From Limnephilus marmoratus (taxonomy: Eukaryota > Arthropoda > Insecta > Trichoptera > Limnephilidae), in the NCBI GenBank assembly GCA_917880885.1, contig OU862917.1, positions 29,500,104 to 29,564,103 of the forward strand: a DNA stretch of 64,000 nt, read 5' to 3'. Shown one piece after another: positions 53,342-64,000 of the stretch. Under the pieces are notes generated by a model. It was not told where the DNA came from. It ran no database searches and worked only from the letters and a program-made list of their open reading frames with translations. The position numbers were made by a program, and so were the translations under genes. How positions within the stretch are numbered: the stretch's first letter is position 1; every line of letters begins with the position of its first letter.

Positions 53342-53808
53342 TATAATTGGTCACTTTAGTTGGATAGGGTTTTAACTTCGCCCCACCTTGGTCTGATGTG
53401 TCAAAGTTTGCAGAGGCGATGGTCCAACCTTTTGTAAATATTTTAGTCTAACATATTTTAAAGGAAAATATTTAATTAGACGTGGCCCTATCTTGGAATG
53501 CCGTGGGGGAAGTTTTATTAGAATCAAATGCAAAAAAAATATTATGCCCTAACTGGTTGATATGGGGTTCTAGCTGCGCGTTTAAATATGTTCTTAAATA
53601 GAAAGTTTAAGTCCTACTTAAATATTTTCTTTTAAAATACGTTAAACTAAAATACTTTAAGCAAGATTCAATCTTAAAATCAGAAATCGATAAATAGATA
53701 CTTGTATGATTATCAGAAATCGTAATAAATTGCAAAATTTGATACCTTAAATCTCCGAAGAAAGTAAAATGATGTTAGGAACCTGTCCAACTAAAGTAAC
53801 TATATTAT
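53342..53808. mobile_element. Possible MITE with ~25-bp TIR
   Basis: GTCACTTTAGTTGGATAGGG at 53350 and, reverse-complemented from 53800, GTTACTTTAGTTGGACAGGT are inverted relatives ~450 bases apart. TATAAT lies just outside on both sides. No ORF inside. Confidence 0.5.
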
Positions 53809-53809
53809 A

Positions 53810-54234
53810 TCGATCTCTTGAGACATCTAAATAAATCTACAAGTTTATCCGAATATGAGATTTTATCAACAATTTGTAGTTTATGTTCAGCAAGGCGTCA
53901 AAAGATGGCGCTTTTCTCTTCTTATTAAAAGATTGCCGCGAAACTGTAGTAAACTTACTTACTACGGTTTAATTGTATTTCAAATATTTGTATTTCAAAT
54001 GTAATTTTATCTCGTTTCTGAAATGGTATTTTTTACGACAGATTCGAAAGTAAGAAATATGTATATAGAACACTTAAGAGGGCATTACCAGAGAAAGCCG
54101 GAAATACGTCATTTTCAAAAAAGTTTTTAGACGTATTGACTCTTTTCCACAAAAAATTATAAATGGATTTCGAAAGATTGTTCTTTTATCTAGCATTCGT
54201 ATGTAATAAATTTTTAAAATTTTATTTTAATTTT
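53810..54234. other. AT-rich stretch without recognisable features
   Basis: Nothing supportable seen. Confidence 0.4.
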
Positions 54235-54765
54235 TAGTATAATAAGGTCGTTGGCAGATTTGTTAAATTTTCAAAAAAGTTTTTGTATTATACCACACCC
54301 ATTTCAAATAATGTAATCATGCAGTAAAATAAATCAAAACATTATCTACATGTATTAGAATTTTAATTTTAATTTCAATAAAATCATTAAAAAATATGTA
54401 CGTACATGTGTTTCTTGACGAAAATTGGTCCATTTGTGTATCTATTTGCGCACTTACAAACTAATATATTTCAGATTTTTTTAACATTCTTATTAAATTT
54501 AGACATTATTGAAAAATGATAAATACTTATAATCAAAAAATAACTACAAAAAGTACACTATTTTAATAGTTTTATCATTACGCCTTTTAGCATTTTTGGA
54601 TGAATGTATAAATTAAAGCTAATTTGGATTGAAATAAATTCGATATTGAGTTATAATTTAAAAAAGCTGGTACGGAGAAAAATTAATCTTTCTCATTGTA
54701 ACCGCCCTGCACGATCGGAAGAACAACTTTCGACGAAATGTGGATTTTCGTCCGCTGGCTGGTTA
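54235..54765 (+). repeat. Repeat X, uninterrupted copy
   Basis: Inverse of 31263-31575 plus 37442-37680. Where the other copy carries the LTR element, this one reads continuously through CACTTACAAACTAATATATT. It acts as an empty-site reference for that insertion. The repeat's own nature is unknown. Confidence 0.75.
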
Positions 54766-54769
54766 AACG

Positions 54770-55165
54770 CTCTTAAAATAACTTGGAAAAATTCCGAAGT
54801 TCGATGAGAAATTATTGTTAAAAACAGCTACGTACACTACAGATAAATAATCATTTTTGACTGGATAAGCTATGTATATACATGATTTTTTTGTTAGTTT
54901 CTAATAAGCAAGGTTTTCACCTACACGGTAGTTTTTCAATTGAATAAAATATTCAATATTTATAATATGTGGACTGTTTTAAAATGATTTCTAAGGGCTA
55001 CATAAATGTCACTATACAAACGAGAATATATTTATAAAAAGAAATTAAAACTTATTTTTGATGTTTGTCTTCTTCACAACATTAACTGAATATTCCCTAA
55101 ATAGGTGATAACGTTTAGATAACCAAATATTTTCTATTCCCTTCGTGCCTTGCATTCCAATCACT
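54770..55165. other. AT-rich stretch without recognisable features
   Basis: Nothing supportable seen. Confidence 0.4.
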
Positions 55166-55169
55166 ATTG

Positions 55170-55206
55170 TGGGGGGGGGGCAATGGGGGGAATGGGGGGA
55201 GTGGGG
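55170..55206 (+). repeat. G-run cluster, G-quadruplex-like
   Basis: Four runs of 4-11 G (GGGGGGGGGGG, GGGGGG, GGGGGG, GGGG) separated by CAAT, AAT and AGT. It fits the usual G-quadruplex pattern and stands out in AT-rich DNA. Confidence 0.8.
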
Positions 55207-55734
55207 CAAGACCAAACATTGGTTAATTGGAATCGCGTTTAATGTTTATCGCACCAATAGATGTCGTTCTGTGTTACTTATATTGGAATTGGAAAGCGGA
55301 AATTAACGCCAGAAGTAGATACATTATTAATTGTATCGGTAATGAGTGCTTTATTTCGGATGGGATGAAAATTTGTCATAGGATGTTAATCAAGCGCTGG
55401 AATTTATATTGGAAGTGGGAATTCTTGTCGTTGGTTTACCGCACGTTTTTCTTTAGGCAAGGCCGCGACAGCGGTGAGTTAAGCAGACAAGGGTTACTGA
55501 AAGGTAAATTTGCATTTAATAAAGTAGAAAATCTATTTGCAAATACAAAAAAACTCTTGAATATGTAACGATGAGTTCTGGCGTCTTAATTTTTCATGGT
55601 TGTAAGGAAATTTCAAATCAACGAAAGTATTGTTCAGCTCACTAGGTCACTTTGTCTATTTTTTGGTCATCAAAATAACCATTAAAATGTCGATAAATAC
55701 GACTTTTCTAGATTTATTGCTACACACTAATTCC

Positions 55735-55900
55735 CAGATTCCTACCCACCCCTTAAACCCTTTTCCTTCCTAGAACTCTCCTTTCCTTCCTTTCCTTAAA
55801 AAAACCCTCCACACATCATCTCTAAAGATGACGTAGGCCCCTCAGGGAAATTATTTTCCACAGGAGGCTACGTGTGTCGGGCTCATGTAAAAAAAAAAAA
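55735..55900 (+). mobile_element. SINE B 3' part
   Basis: ATTCCTACCCACCCCTTAAA, CCCTCCACACATCATC and TGACGTAGGCCCCTCAGGG, then GGCTCATGT and an A run at about 55890-55899. 5'-truncated. Confidence 0.8.
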
Positions 55901-55904
55901 TCTC

Positions 55905-58570
55905 AAGAATATATCGTAAAAGAAGTGTCTTGTAAGAATGTTAAATTTGTCTCTGAAATTTTGGGGCGCGTTTTTTGAAAGTTGCAGCCGGTGAAACAGC
56001 TAATAACTATTTACTGAAATACGTATGTAAGGAATGTAATGCATTCAACGATATTTGAAACAGCATTGTTATTGTTAAAACCCTTGTGATGTATTGCATT
56101 AATCAACAGTGAAAATTAGAAAATATCGTAGCTTCCACCTTACGAATGGATAAATAATATTTCAGAATTATAACGAAATCAACACACTAGCGGCACCTAG
56201 CGGATTAAGTTTGATTGGACCATGGAGACAGTAGAGATCCATAATGTTTAAACTCGTGTCAAGTTTTGATAATTAGAACACAGAGGCTTCTAACATCTTT
56301 ACTTTTCCCGGGGTTCCCAAAAAGGTAGGCGCGATAATAAACACAAAGAATGATTAACCAATCACAAAAGTGGAGGGCGTGTTCATATTTTGAACAAAGA
56401 AATGGACTTTGAACTAAGCAATTAATCAGAGATTTATGGAAAAAAATATCGTCATCGACCGAAAGATCAATACACTATAATGTAAACAGGGTCTCACGCC
56501 CGGTGCATCAGGTACAATGACCCTAGATGTAAGATATACAATCAGTGCAATGAAGGTGTTGACGACCGCCGTTAACGAGCAAATTAATCCATATTATGTT
56601 GGAAAAACTATGCAAGAAAATAACATGAAAATTTTAATAAGAGGAAAATTAAAGAAAAGACGTGCAAAACATAAGAAAAGCTACTGTAGGGATATTTAGT
56701 TGTATAACGAGTACATAGAAAGTCAAGGAGGCTAGATTAAGAGGAAAGCGTGCATTAAACATTTAAAAGGAAGAGAAACACTGGAAAATTAGGAATGTCA
56801 CTTTTAGATGAAGCAATAGAGTCAGGAAAAACGATTGGTAAAGATAATCTAATGAAAAAAATGGACGTTTAAAAGGAAGTGTTTATTGAACAATATAAGA
56901 TTTCGACTTAATTTTGCGTTTTCAGACGAGTTTAAATAGATATCGTTATATATTTGGAATAGGGAGGTCATACTAGTTACATTGCAGTAGATAAGGCAAA
57001 CAAAAGGGGTTGTTTTACGTCAATTGTTTGACGAAAGTTCTATGGGAGATAAGACAGACTGCAAGGAAAAATGAAACATTATTTGGGTTGACGACCTCAC
57101 ACGTGATTTTGTTGTTCAAACAATAAGAAAACGAACATGGTTTTAGACGATTAAAACCATTTTAATGGCTTTTTGGACGATAAAAATTATCATTGGACAT
57201 AGGGACTGTTTATTCAAAGTAAAAACCATTATATTTTATTACCCTCGAATAAACGCTGAGTTATTGGTGAGTACATCGGAGTCCAGACATAAACAGACGT
57301 CAAATTTTAAATTAATGTGAATTCAGGGGAGAAAGGGACGGAATTTGTAGGATGAACCATAGAACGTAATAAAAAATGACAGGAATTTAAGGACCGGAGT
57401 GGGAGTATCTTCTATAAAAATGTGGGAAATGATATATTAATTAGTAACAAATAGAAAATGAAATTTTCTATTGAGGCAGCAAACATCGAAAAACGATACG
57501 GATATCAGAGTAATGTACGGTGAAACTATGGGTGAATTGATACGGCCAAAGCAAGCAAAGAAAATCTTAAATTAACAATTAATAAAATAAATACGGCTGG
57601 AAATATAAAAAATTATAGGGATGTGGAAAGTTACATGAGAATGAATGAGGAAAATCAAAAAAAGAACATCGTGAATAAAAGGGAAATAAGAGAAAATATG
57701 AAAATTCAAGTCTACGACATAAGTAGAGACAATACAGTTTAAAACTGAATTGATCCATATAGGTGGCATAGGAATAAGAAGGAATTTAGGAAAAAGAAAA
57801 TTGGAAAACGCATATTAAAGGTTTTGGCTTGAATTTGTTCATGTTCTGGTAGCGATAAACAAAATTGAGAATTATGTACAGTTTATTGAAGACGTACCTA
57901 TTATATTTTGAGGAAAAAAGAGATACGAAAATCATGATATTTGAGCTAATTTTGTATGACCAACAGACAAAGGGATGAGGGGCATTTTGACGTAATATCG
58001 CCGGTCCAATCCTGGAAAAATGTTTAAACGAGATAGGGCATGAACAAAGTCATGAAAGGTGGACCTAACGACAGTTAAACAAAAATGACAGAATCGATAT
58101 ATGAAATCTCGAGTTGTTAGAGATTAAATTCGTGGATCAAAGATAGCTTAGATAGGCCATTCTAATCCTGAGAGGGGTTTAAAAGACAGAACTTAGTGAT
58201 TTTTCGGCAGTCATCGCGGGTTTTGAAAAGCGGAAGTTGGTGAGGCGTGACGATACGTTCGGTAATTACCTGGTGGAAAAATTCTAATTAGTTAGAATCA
58301 CAGGACTTAGAAAAAATTTCATATTCGAGCCAGTGTCTTATAAAGATTTAAAGAAATTAAAATCAGTGGGAATAGAAATAAAGTTTACGTTTTATTTAAT
58401 TGTGAAGAGTTAAAAAGTGCTACAATAAATACAATTTGTGTAGTGAAAAGTTCGGATTTTACAATCATTAAATATAAACATTTTGAGACTTAGGAAAATT
58501 GTGAAAATCAAAAAATCAGTGAAATAAATAAATAAAGTTATGTGATAATTGATGTAATGCAAATAAGTGA
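55905..58570. other. Long AT-rich stretch, purine-biased plus strand, no gene
   Basis: From about 56.7 to 58.5 kb the plus strand is rich in A and G (GGAAAATTAAAGAAAAGACG-like text), and frames stay under 66 codons. No TIR, LTR pair or known motif was found by eye. The bias recalls the interior of the non-coding LTR element at 32-36 kb. Confidence 0.45.
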
Positions 58571-58810
58571 TAATTAATTATATGTGTCCAGTTTAAACGG
58601 CGAGAGTTATAGCAAATATCAAATATTTATATTAATTATTTAAAAATAGTGCAAATTAAAAAGAAGTTACAAAAAAAAAATATGTGCGTTCAGTTTAAAC
58701 GGAAAGAGTTCTATTAAATATCAAATATTTAAATTAATTATTTGAAAAACAGTGCAAATTGAAAAGAGATAATAAATAGATAAGTGCATTCAGTTAAACG
58801 GAAAAGTTCA
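58571..58810 (+). repeat. Tandem repeat, ~100-bp unit, three copies
   Basis: GTCCAGTTTAAACGG, GTTCAGTTTAAACGG and ATTCAGTTAAACGG start successive units near 58585, 58687 and 58787. Each of the first two continues with AAATATCAAATATTTA and TAATTATTT, then AGTGCAAATT. The third diverges. Confidence 0.8.
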
Positions 58811-58814
58811 ACGA

Positions 58815-60220
58815 AAATCTTTAATTAAATTGAGTGTTTTAAATTAAGTATCAGTCTTTTATTAATAAAAAAAAAAATAGTGTAGTTGAAATAAATCTAC
58901 TCGTAAAAATAATAAAATTTAGGGAGAATAAAGTGCTATAGTGAATGATAATACATAATAATATTTTATTGCTAAATGAAAGTAACGATTTACCATTTCG
59001 GAATTAATCGTGAAGTAACTATCATTAAAAAGTTATTTAATCAACGGGTTTTGAAATAAAATGCAGTTAGAACGATAAACATCATTTAATTTAGATAGAT
59101 TAAACGGGAATAAAATAAAATTGAAGTCGGAAAAAAATTTATTTGAATTTAGTTGATAACATAGGAGTAGGTATTAGGTAAGGAAACACAAAAAGGTCGG
59201 TCGTGTAGAACCCGACGGAGTAGACCTTTTGGGGTAAGTTATATAAAGTATAAATATTTTCTAGGTTCCGAGGAGAGAGCGGTATGCAGCAAACAGTTGG
59301 TATTTGAATTAATTTTATAACAAGATATTACTTGCTTAATATGTGATATGTACCTATATTAAAATATTATATATAAAATAGATATATTTATATATATATG
59401 TATATATATATATTCCAAGAAAGTTTAATCAAAAAGAAACACACTTATATTAAAAAGTAAAGGTATCGATCTCGAATACCTATCCTTGCATTTATCCGTA
59501 ACTATTTAAAATAGTTATGTGTTTGACAAATTTCCAAGTCAAAGTTTTGTATTTATTTTAGTATATGTACTATTTATTATAACTTCAGCTAATATAAAAT
59601 GATCAAAAAATGAGTTATGATATTAGAATTTATTTCAATTATAATATAATTGTATATATATCAGTATATTTATTTATTGAGGCAAAATATATATGTATAT
59701 GTAATGTATGTAAATTATAACTACATTTATTTGGGATCAGGTTAAGACATTTGCGAAAAAGAAATTACCAATATTAAATTCAAAAGGAAAAAAAAATTTG
59801 AACCATATAAGCTCGCGTTCAAGGATGTTCCAAAAGTAAACAAATGTCACTCGTTGAATCTAGGTCACGAAGCCAGCGGGAATGTTTACATAATTGAAAT
59901 TGTTTATAAAACAACTCGGTCATGGGGGCACTGGGTCAGATGCTTTTAAAGGAAGATGTACCTGGGTCCTTAATAGGTGGTTGATAGGTATTAGTATTAT
60001 AGTAAGTTAGGTTATTATATAGGTTATAATATATTTATTAGGTAGTTGACAGGTATTAATATTAACTTGACAATGGGACAAAGCCAAGAAATTGCACAAT
60101 TATAGAAAAGTTTTAAACACAATCTTTAATTTGAACATGAGGAGATAAATTTTGAACTGAACAATTGAAAATAAATAGATTTATTATAAACTAGTCAAAT
60201 AATAGGTACATCAAACATTT
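58815..60220. other. AT-rich stretch without genes
   Basis: Contains AAAAGGTC...GACCTTTT flanking a GC-richer segment at 59189-59230 and (TA)n runs at about 59385-59415. No ORF. Confidence 0.45.
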
Positions 60221-60222
60221 GG

Positions 60223-60520
60223 AAAATCACGGGTTAGTTTAGGAGTGTATTGAAGAATTACATGGAATATTCGAGGAGAAATTTATAGAACAATTACTCT
60301 CGTAAGTATCAATCATTTACATGAAACAGTTGACAAATCACGGGATAGTCAAATAGAAGAGTATTGAAGAATTACAAGGAAGATTCGAGTAAAATTTTGT
60401 GGAGTAATTACTTTCATAGTCATCAATCATCTACAAGAAGCAGTTGAAAAATCACGGGATAGCCTAATAAAAAGGTATCAATCATTTACATGAGACAACT
60501 GAAAATCACGGGATAGTAAA
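60223..60520 (+). repeat. Tandem repeat, ~113-bp unit
   Basis: AATCACGGG(A/T)TAG starts at about 60224, 60336, 60450 and 60504. The first two units continue through GTATTGAAGAATTACA, ATTCGAG and ATCAATCAT. The last spacing is half length, so one unit is internally deleted. Confidence 0.8.
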
Positions 60521-60524
60521 AATT

Positions 60525-63500
60525 TTACCCAAAGTTGAACCTTGGGGGAAAATTTAGAAAACAGTTCAACAACAGGAGGCAGTGGTCGCTCCTTAAAAAA
60601 AACAAGGACCATTAACCAAACACATAATAGAGATGGCAATCTCTTAAACAAAATTGTCAACCAAACAAATCAAAAAGCTTGGAATTTTCGGCACTCCAGA
60701 ACAAACCGAGATAATTTCTTAGTCTATTAGTATCTATTAATATTACCCACTATTATCATGTATATATTCGGTCATCGGCTAAGGTTTTGTGCAGAATTCC
60801 TTTTCACGAAATCCGAGCTCGGGATTTGAGACTAGCTAGCCTCAAAATTGCGAGTTATAATCCTACCCAAACGTATGTTTACATATATATCTTTCTATGT
60901 ACTGTACATTGGATGATGTGGACCCGCTTACAATTAGCGTTTTAGACTCGACAGAGTTACTCTCACATCATTTCTTGTACGTGGAGGGAGGATTCACGAC
61001 CCGTAACTCTGCAAAACACCGTGAGTATATGATTGCATATAGGACGAAACCGGTTCGCCCTAAGTAAATAGTAGACCTTGGAGGAGTAGGAATTTGGGGG
61101 TATCTGGGCTCGGATGACGACCTGAAGGCAGTGCATGATGGCATAAGGAAGGACGGTTAGGACGCGATAACTTAGGTATCAATTAACCGATCCGCGCCAG
61201 AAGATTGTGCGAATTTCTAGTAAGAATCTGATCACCTGGTTTACTTGTAGGAGGATAGGAGCCAAATTTTCGGCAGACAAAGGGTATTCTGAGTTCGTCT
61301 AATATGCAATCTATTAATTACATTAACCTACTAAAACCATCTTTATATGTACCTTATAGCAGCTGAATCGGATTGGAGAGATGACAAGCAGATACAAAAC
61401 AATCATAATCAAATTTACTAACAATTAACCATTTGAGTCATACTTAATTATTTGTTCAATTAAACATGCGTAATTCGATTAGTACAGGTTATTTACGAGT
61501 TCGTTAGGATGTAGAAAAACATAATAAGCGACGGAGGAAAGTTAGCTCATTTAGAGAAAGTATTTAAAGTTAGATTTGCAAGAGAGAGACCAATACAGTT
61601 TGAAACTCAACGCTCTGTCTAGAATCAAGAAGTTACCACAAAAATGAAAGTAATTAAAGTCCCATATCATAAATCAAAAAAATTACACAACGTTTGATGG
61701 AGTTTAATTACAACATAAATACGAAAATATTTACGTTCAAGGTCGTAAATAACGTATTAATTAGTTAAGTACATATATCTCTAAAGGTATATAGTGCAAG
61801 GGAGCTTTAAGTAGCTTTCTGTAGTTATCAAAGAAAATAAGGGTCCAATTTTCATGAAGGTTTGTGTGACGTAGGGAAGGAATTTTCCATCCCTACTACA
61901 CACATGCAAAGCCTTAAAAATTTAAATATCGATCAGAGCCAAAAGAAAAGTTCAAGAAAACTTGAAGGGATGAAAGAATTCCAAAAATAAAATAAATCAG
62001 CATCAAAAGATAGAAATATCACAACTGTCTTGCCGATGACCAGGAGAGTTTTATATATCTAAAGCAAGTTAAAAGGTAAAAGGGGAGAAATAGGAGAATT
62101 ATCACACCCTTAAGTAAATATACGACCAATCTTCTCAACAAAATGCTAAAGTAATGACAAAATATAAACACATTTTTCTCAGAGTAAGACAAATGTTTTA
62201 GACAAATCAATTTGGTTTCCAGCGTCTCAAATGTACCAATACTTATTTATCATAGAAGTTGGCACGTTTCATAGATAAAAGCTTTTTTTGTATTCTATGA
62301 AAGGCTCATCTTACGAATAGAAACAAAGGTACCCTTAATGCTCACCCTACATTATTAAGTTAGGCTAGGAAGATTGCTTGGAAGATAAGACTAAACAGAA
62401 GCTACGAATATACACGGTATAAATTAATGTCAGCTTTCAAATTCGATGAAACTGGAGAAAATTCACCGAGAATAGATGGTACCAACACGCAATGTTAAGT
62501 ATTGGCATTTATGTATCGGTAAGTTGGCTGGTTTATTATTCTTTATTCTTTGAGGGTAGTTCTCGGAACACTTTGTCACTTAAAGTAGTACGCCTTTTCT
62601 CACGTAGGAGTGGATTTGCGGCCTTTTCATAAGACGTCCGTTTCAGCAATTTATTTTTGATGGGTATTGATAAAAACAATATTTTCTTTAATGGAAAACC
62701 ACTTAAAAAGACAGGTGGGAGTAGCTTTTCGGGTATGAATTTCTGAAAATCAACTAACCTTTTCAAACATTTATATAATCTGGTAGGTAGTTATATCCTC
62801 AACATAACTTCTTCTACTGTCCGTTTAAATCCTTTAGAATAACACTTAGCGATATGCTTAAATTTTAAAGAACAACTAAACCAACTCAAGCATAAAACAC
62901 ATTTTCCATATCTAGAACAATTCTTTGAAGTTTCCATTAAAAATAAAACATTAATCTTACGTGCTGAAAAAATGATAGAGAATGAAGCAATATAAGCGAA
63001 AAAAACAAAATTAGGTACAAACGCATTATAAATTTTTACGCTTCTATGTGAAAATACAGTATTATTTGTAACTTTAAAATTACTCAAATTTTAACACCCA
63101 ATAATGTAATAAATTAGTTAACAGCCAATACAATCAAGTTGATCGCATTTCTTTGGATGAAACTTTTAATAAGTTCTTTATCATAATTCAACCTTTGAAG
63201 TATCAAGTATCACAATTTAAATTATTAATGAAAGGAAGTGTCGGTTTTCTATGAAAAGTTTTATCCCACGTGGTTTGTAGAATATTCAATATTAATTCGA
63301 TACGCTTCATTAACACCGCTCAGACATTTTCAGCGCTTGCGGCGTTCGCTGCAAAATAAAGAAATTTTCCAATAAGAACCATTCAAGGCTTTAATTAAAA
63401 TCACAACATTTCCTGTATTGTGTTACCGAATTACAGAATGAGGTGGTTCGTAAAGAACACAAAGGAATGGCAAGAGACAGGCGCTTAAAAAAGTTTAGAA

Positions 63501-63650
63501 AAGTACGGTTGATTAATGACGAAAGAAGAAGAAGAATATATTACGCGTAAAACGGTTGAAGAAGTCGGTGATATCTCCTGAAGACGTTATTTAAACGTCA
63601 CAATACAAGTTATTTTTTACTTAACACAAGGTATGCACGTATCAGAAGGA
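60525..63650. other. AT-rich stretch without recognisable genes
   Basis: The minus frames at 62536-62766 and 62791-63087 show no motif I know. A GC-richer patch at 60.9-61.2 kb (GATGATGTGGACCCGCTTAC, CACCGTGAGTATATGATTGC) looks different from its surroundings but has no frame. Confidence 0.4.
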
Positions 63651-63659
63651 TTTTAACCA

Positions 63660-63860
63660 GAGATTCCTGAGCATATTTGGAGTAAAAAATGTGCATATCA
63701 TTTTGCTGATATTTGACCGATGATATTTTTTTCTTTTTAAAACAAAAAATATATTTTTCAATCACACGTCACCGTGTGTTACCGTGCTGCTGGAATGAGA
63801 CGGAGTGCTTATCAAGTGACCCGCAAGGCTGTACCCGGCAAAACATTCGTCGTGTGTATT
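63660..63860. repeat. One-armed relative of the 14.65-kb foldback plus repeat Y
   Basis: AGATTCCTGAGCATATTTGG then AGTAAAAAATG resembles the left arm at about 14659-14690. Further on, GTGCTGCTGGAATGAGACGG matches repeat Y at about 42994. Confidence 0.5.
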
Positions 63861-63911
63861 GAAAAAATATTTTTTTTGTGTTTTTAATGTTAAATACAAT
63901 TAATTTACAAT

Positions 63912-64000
63912 TTGGGAGGCGGGAATGGGACCGCCGCCCCGGGAATCTTTATTTGATAACCAACACCTCTGCCATAGGTCACCTCAAATGGTTCGCTAAG
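63912..64000 (+). mobile_element. SINE B 5' part, cut by the window end
   Basis: TTGGGAGGCGGGAATGGGAC, CGCCGCCCCGGGAATCTTTA and ATAGGTCACCTCAAATGGTT. The rest lies outside the window. Confidence 0.8.

Noticed and set aside
55227..55568. 113-codon plus frame
   Set aside because: No motif, and a start directly after the G-rich run; could be chance in a GC-richer patch.
62791..63087. 98-codon minus frame with eight cysteines
   Set aside because: Cysteine spacing fits no known finger or secreted peptide I can name, and there is no context support.

Overview
This is an AT-rich eukaryotic window that looks like a repeat-dominated stretch of an insect genome. I base that on several non-LTR retrotransposon fragments of insect type, tRNA-headed SINEs, long-TIR and foldback DNA elements, and an interstitial (CCTAA)n block, which is the insect telomere unit. 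Hemiptera and Lepidoptera are both compatible; I cannot name the species. I found no intact host gene. Every clear coding signal belongs to a mobile element, except a decayed C2H2 zinc-finger array near 12.5 kb.

Layout. 0-4 kb: the 3' end of a Jockey-like LINE, then a 3.35-kb element with TIRs of about 550 bp (251-3600) that enclose a broken gene with an XPG/FEN1-like nuclease core and a C-terminal tesmin/CXC-type cysteine domain. 4-15 kb: SINEs, RTE and other LINE 3' ends, a mariner scrap, a TTAA-flanked MITE, a TA-flanked MITE, pogo/Tigger and hAT ends, several hairpins and the zinc-finger pseudogene. 15.7-21.9 kb: a hAT element with a perfect 8-bp duplication CGTTATAG, split by an apparently complete LINE (ORF1, a possible middle ORF, and an EN+RT ORF2) and by a foldback MITE. 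22-27.9 kb: a foldback, a Mutator-like MITE with a telomere-repeat core, and a decayed LINE broken by a SINE. 28.8-31.3 kb: a 5'-truncated LINE. 31.6-37.4 kb: an LTR element with identical-looking 684-bp LTRs, a TTGT duplication, PBS and PPT, but no recognisable gag/pol. Its insertion site is preserved empty in a paralogous repeat at 54.4 kb. 38.6-49.3 kb: minus-strand LINE fragments, SINEs, a Helitron-like copy and a second TTAA MITE. 50.5-55.9 kb: SINEs and a nested foldback carrying a hAT MITE and a LINE tail, each with its own duplication. 56-63.6 kb: an AT-rich, purine-biased stretch without credible ORFs, with two sets of roughly 100-bp tandem repeats.

How the parts relate. The autonomous-looking LINE at 16.3-21.3 kb could supply reverse transcriptase. 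The short families (tRNA-headed SINEs, and SINE B which shares a 3' tail with a LINE), the MITEs and the non-coding LTR element are non-autonomous and would depend on proteins supplied from elsewhere. The nesting gives a relative order of events: hAT before LINE; foldback before hAT-MITE and LINE tail; repeat X before the LTR element. The most unusual items are the long-TIR nuclease/CXC element, the open frame bridging ORF1 and ORF2 of the LINE, the telomere-cored MULE-like MITE, and the young non-coding LTR element.
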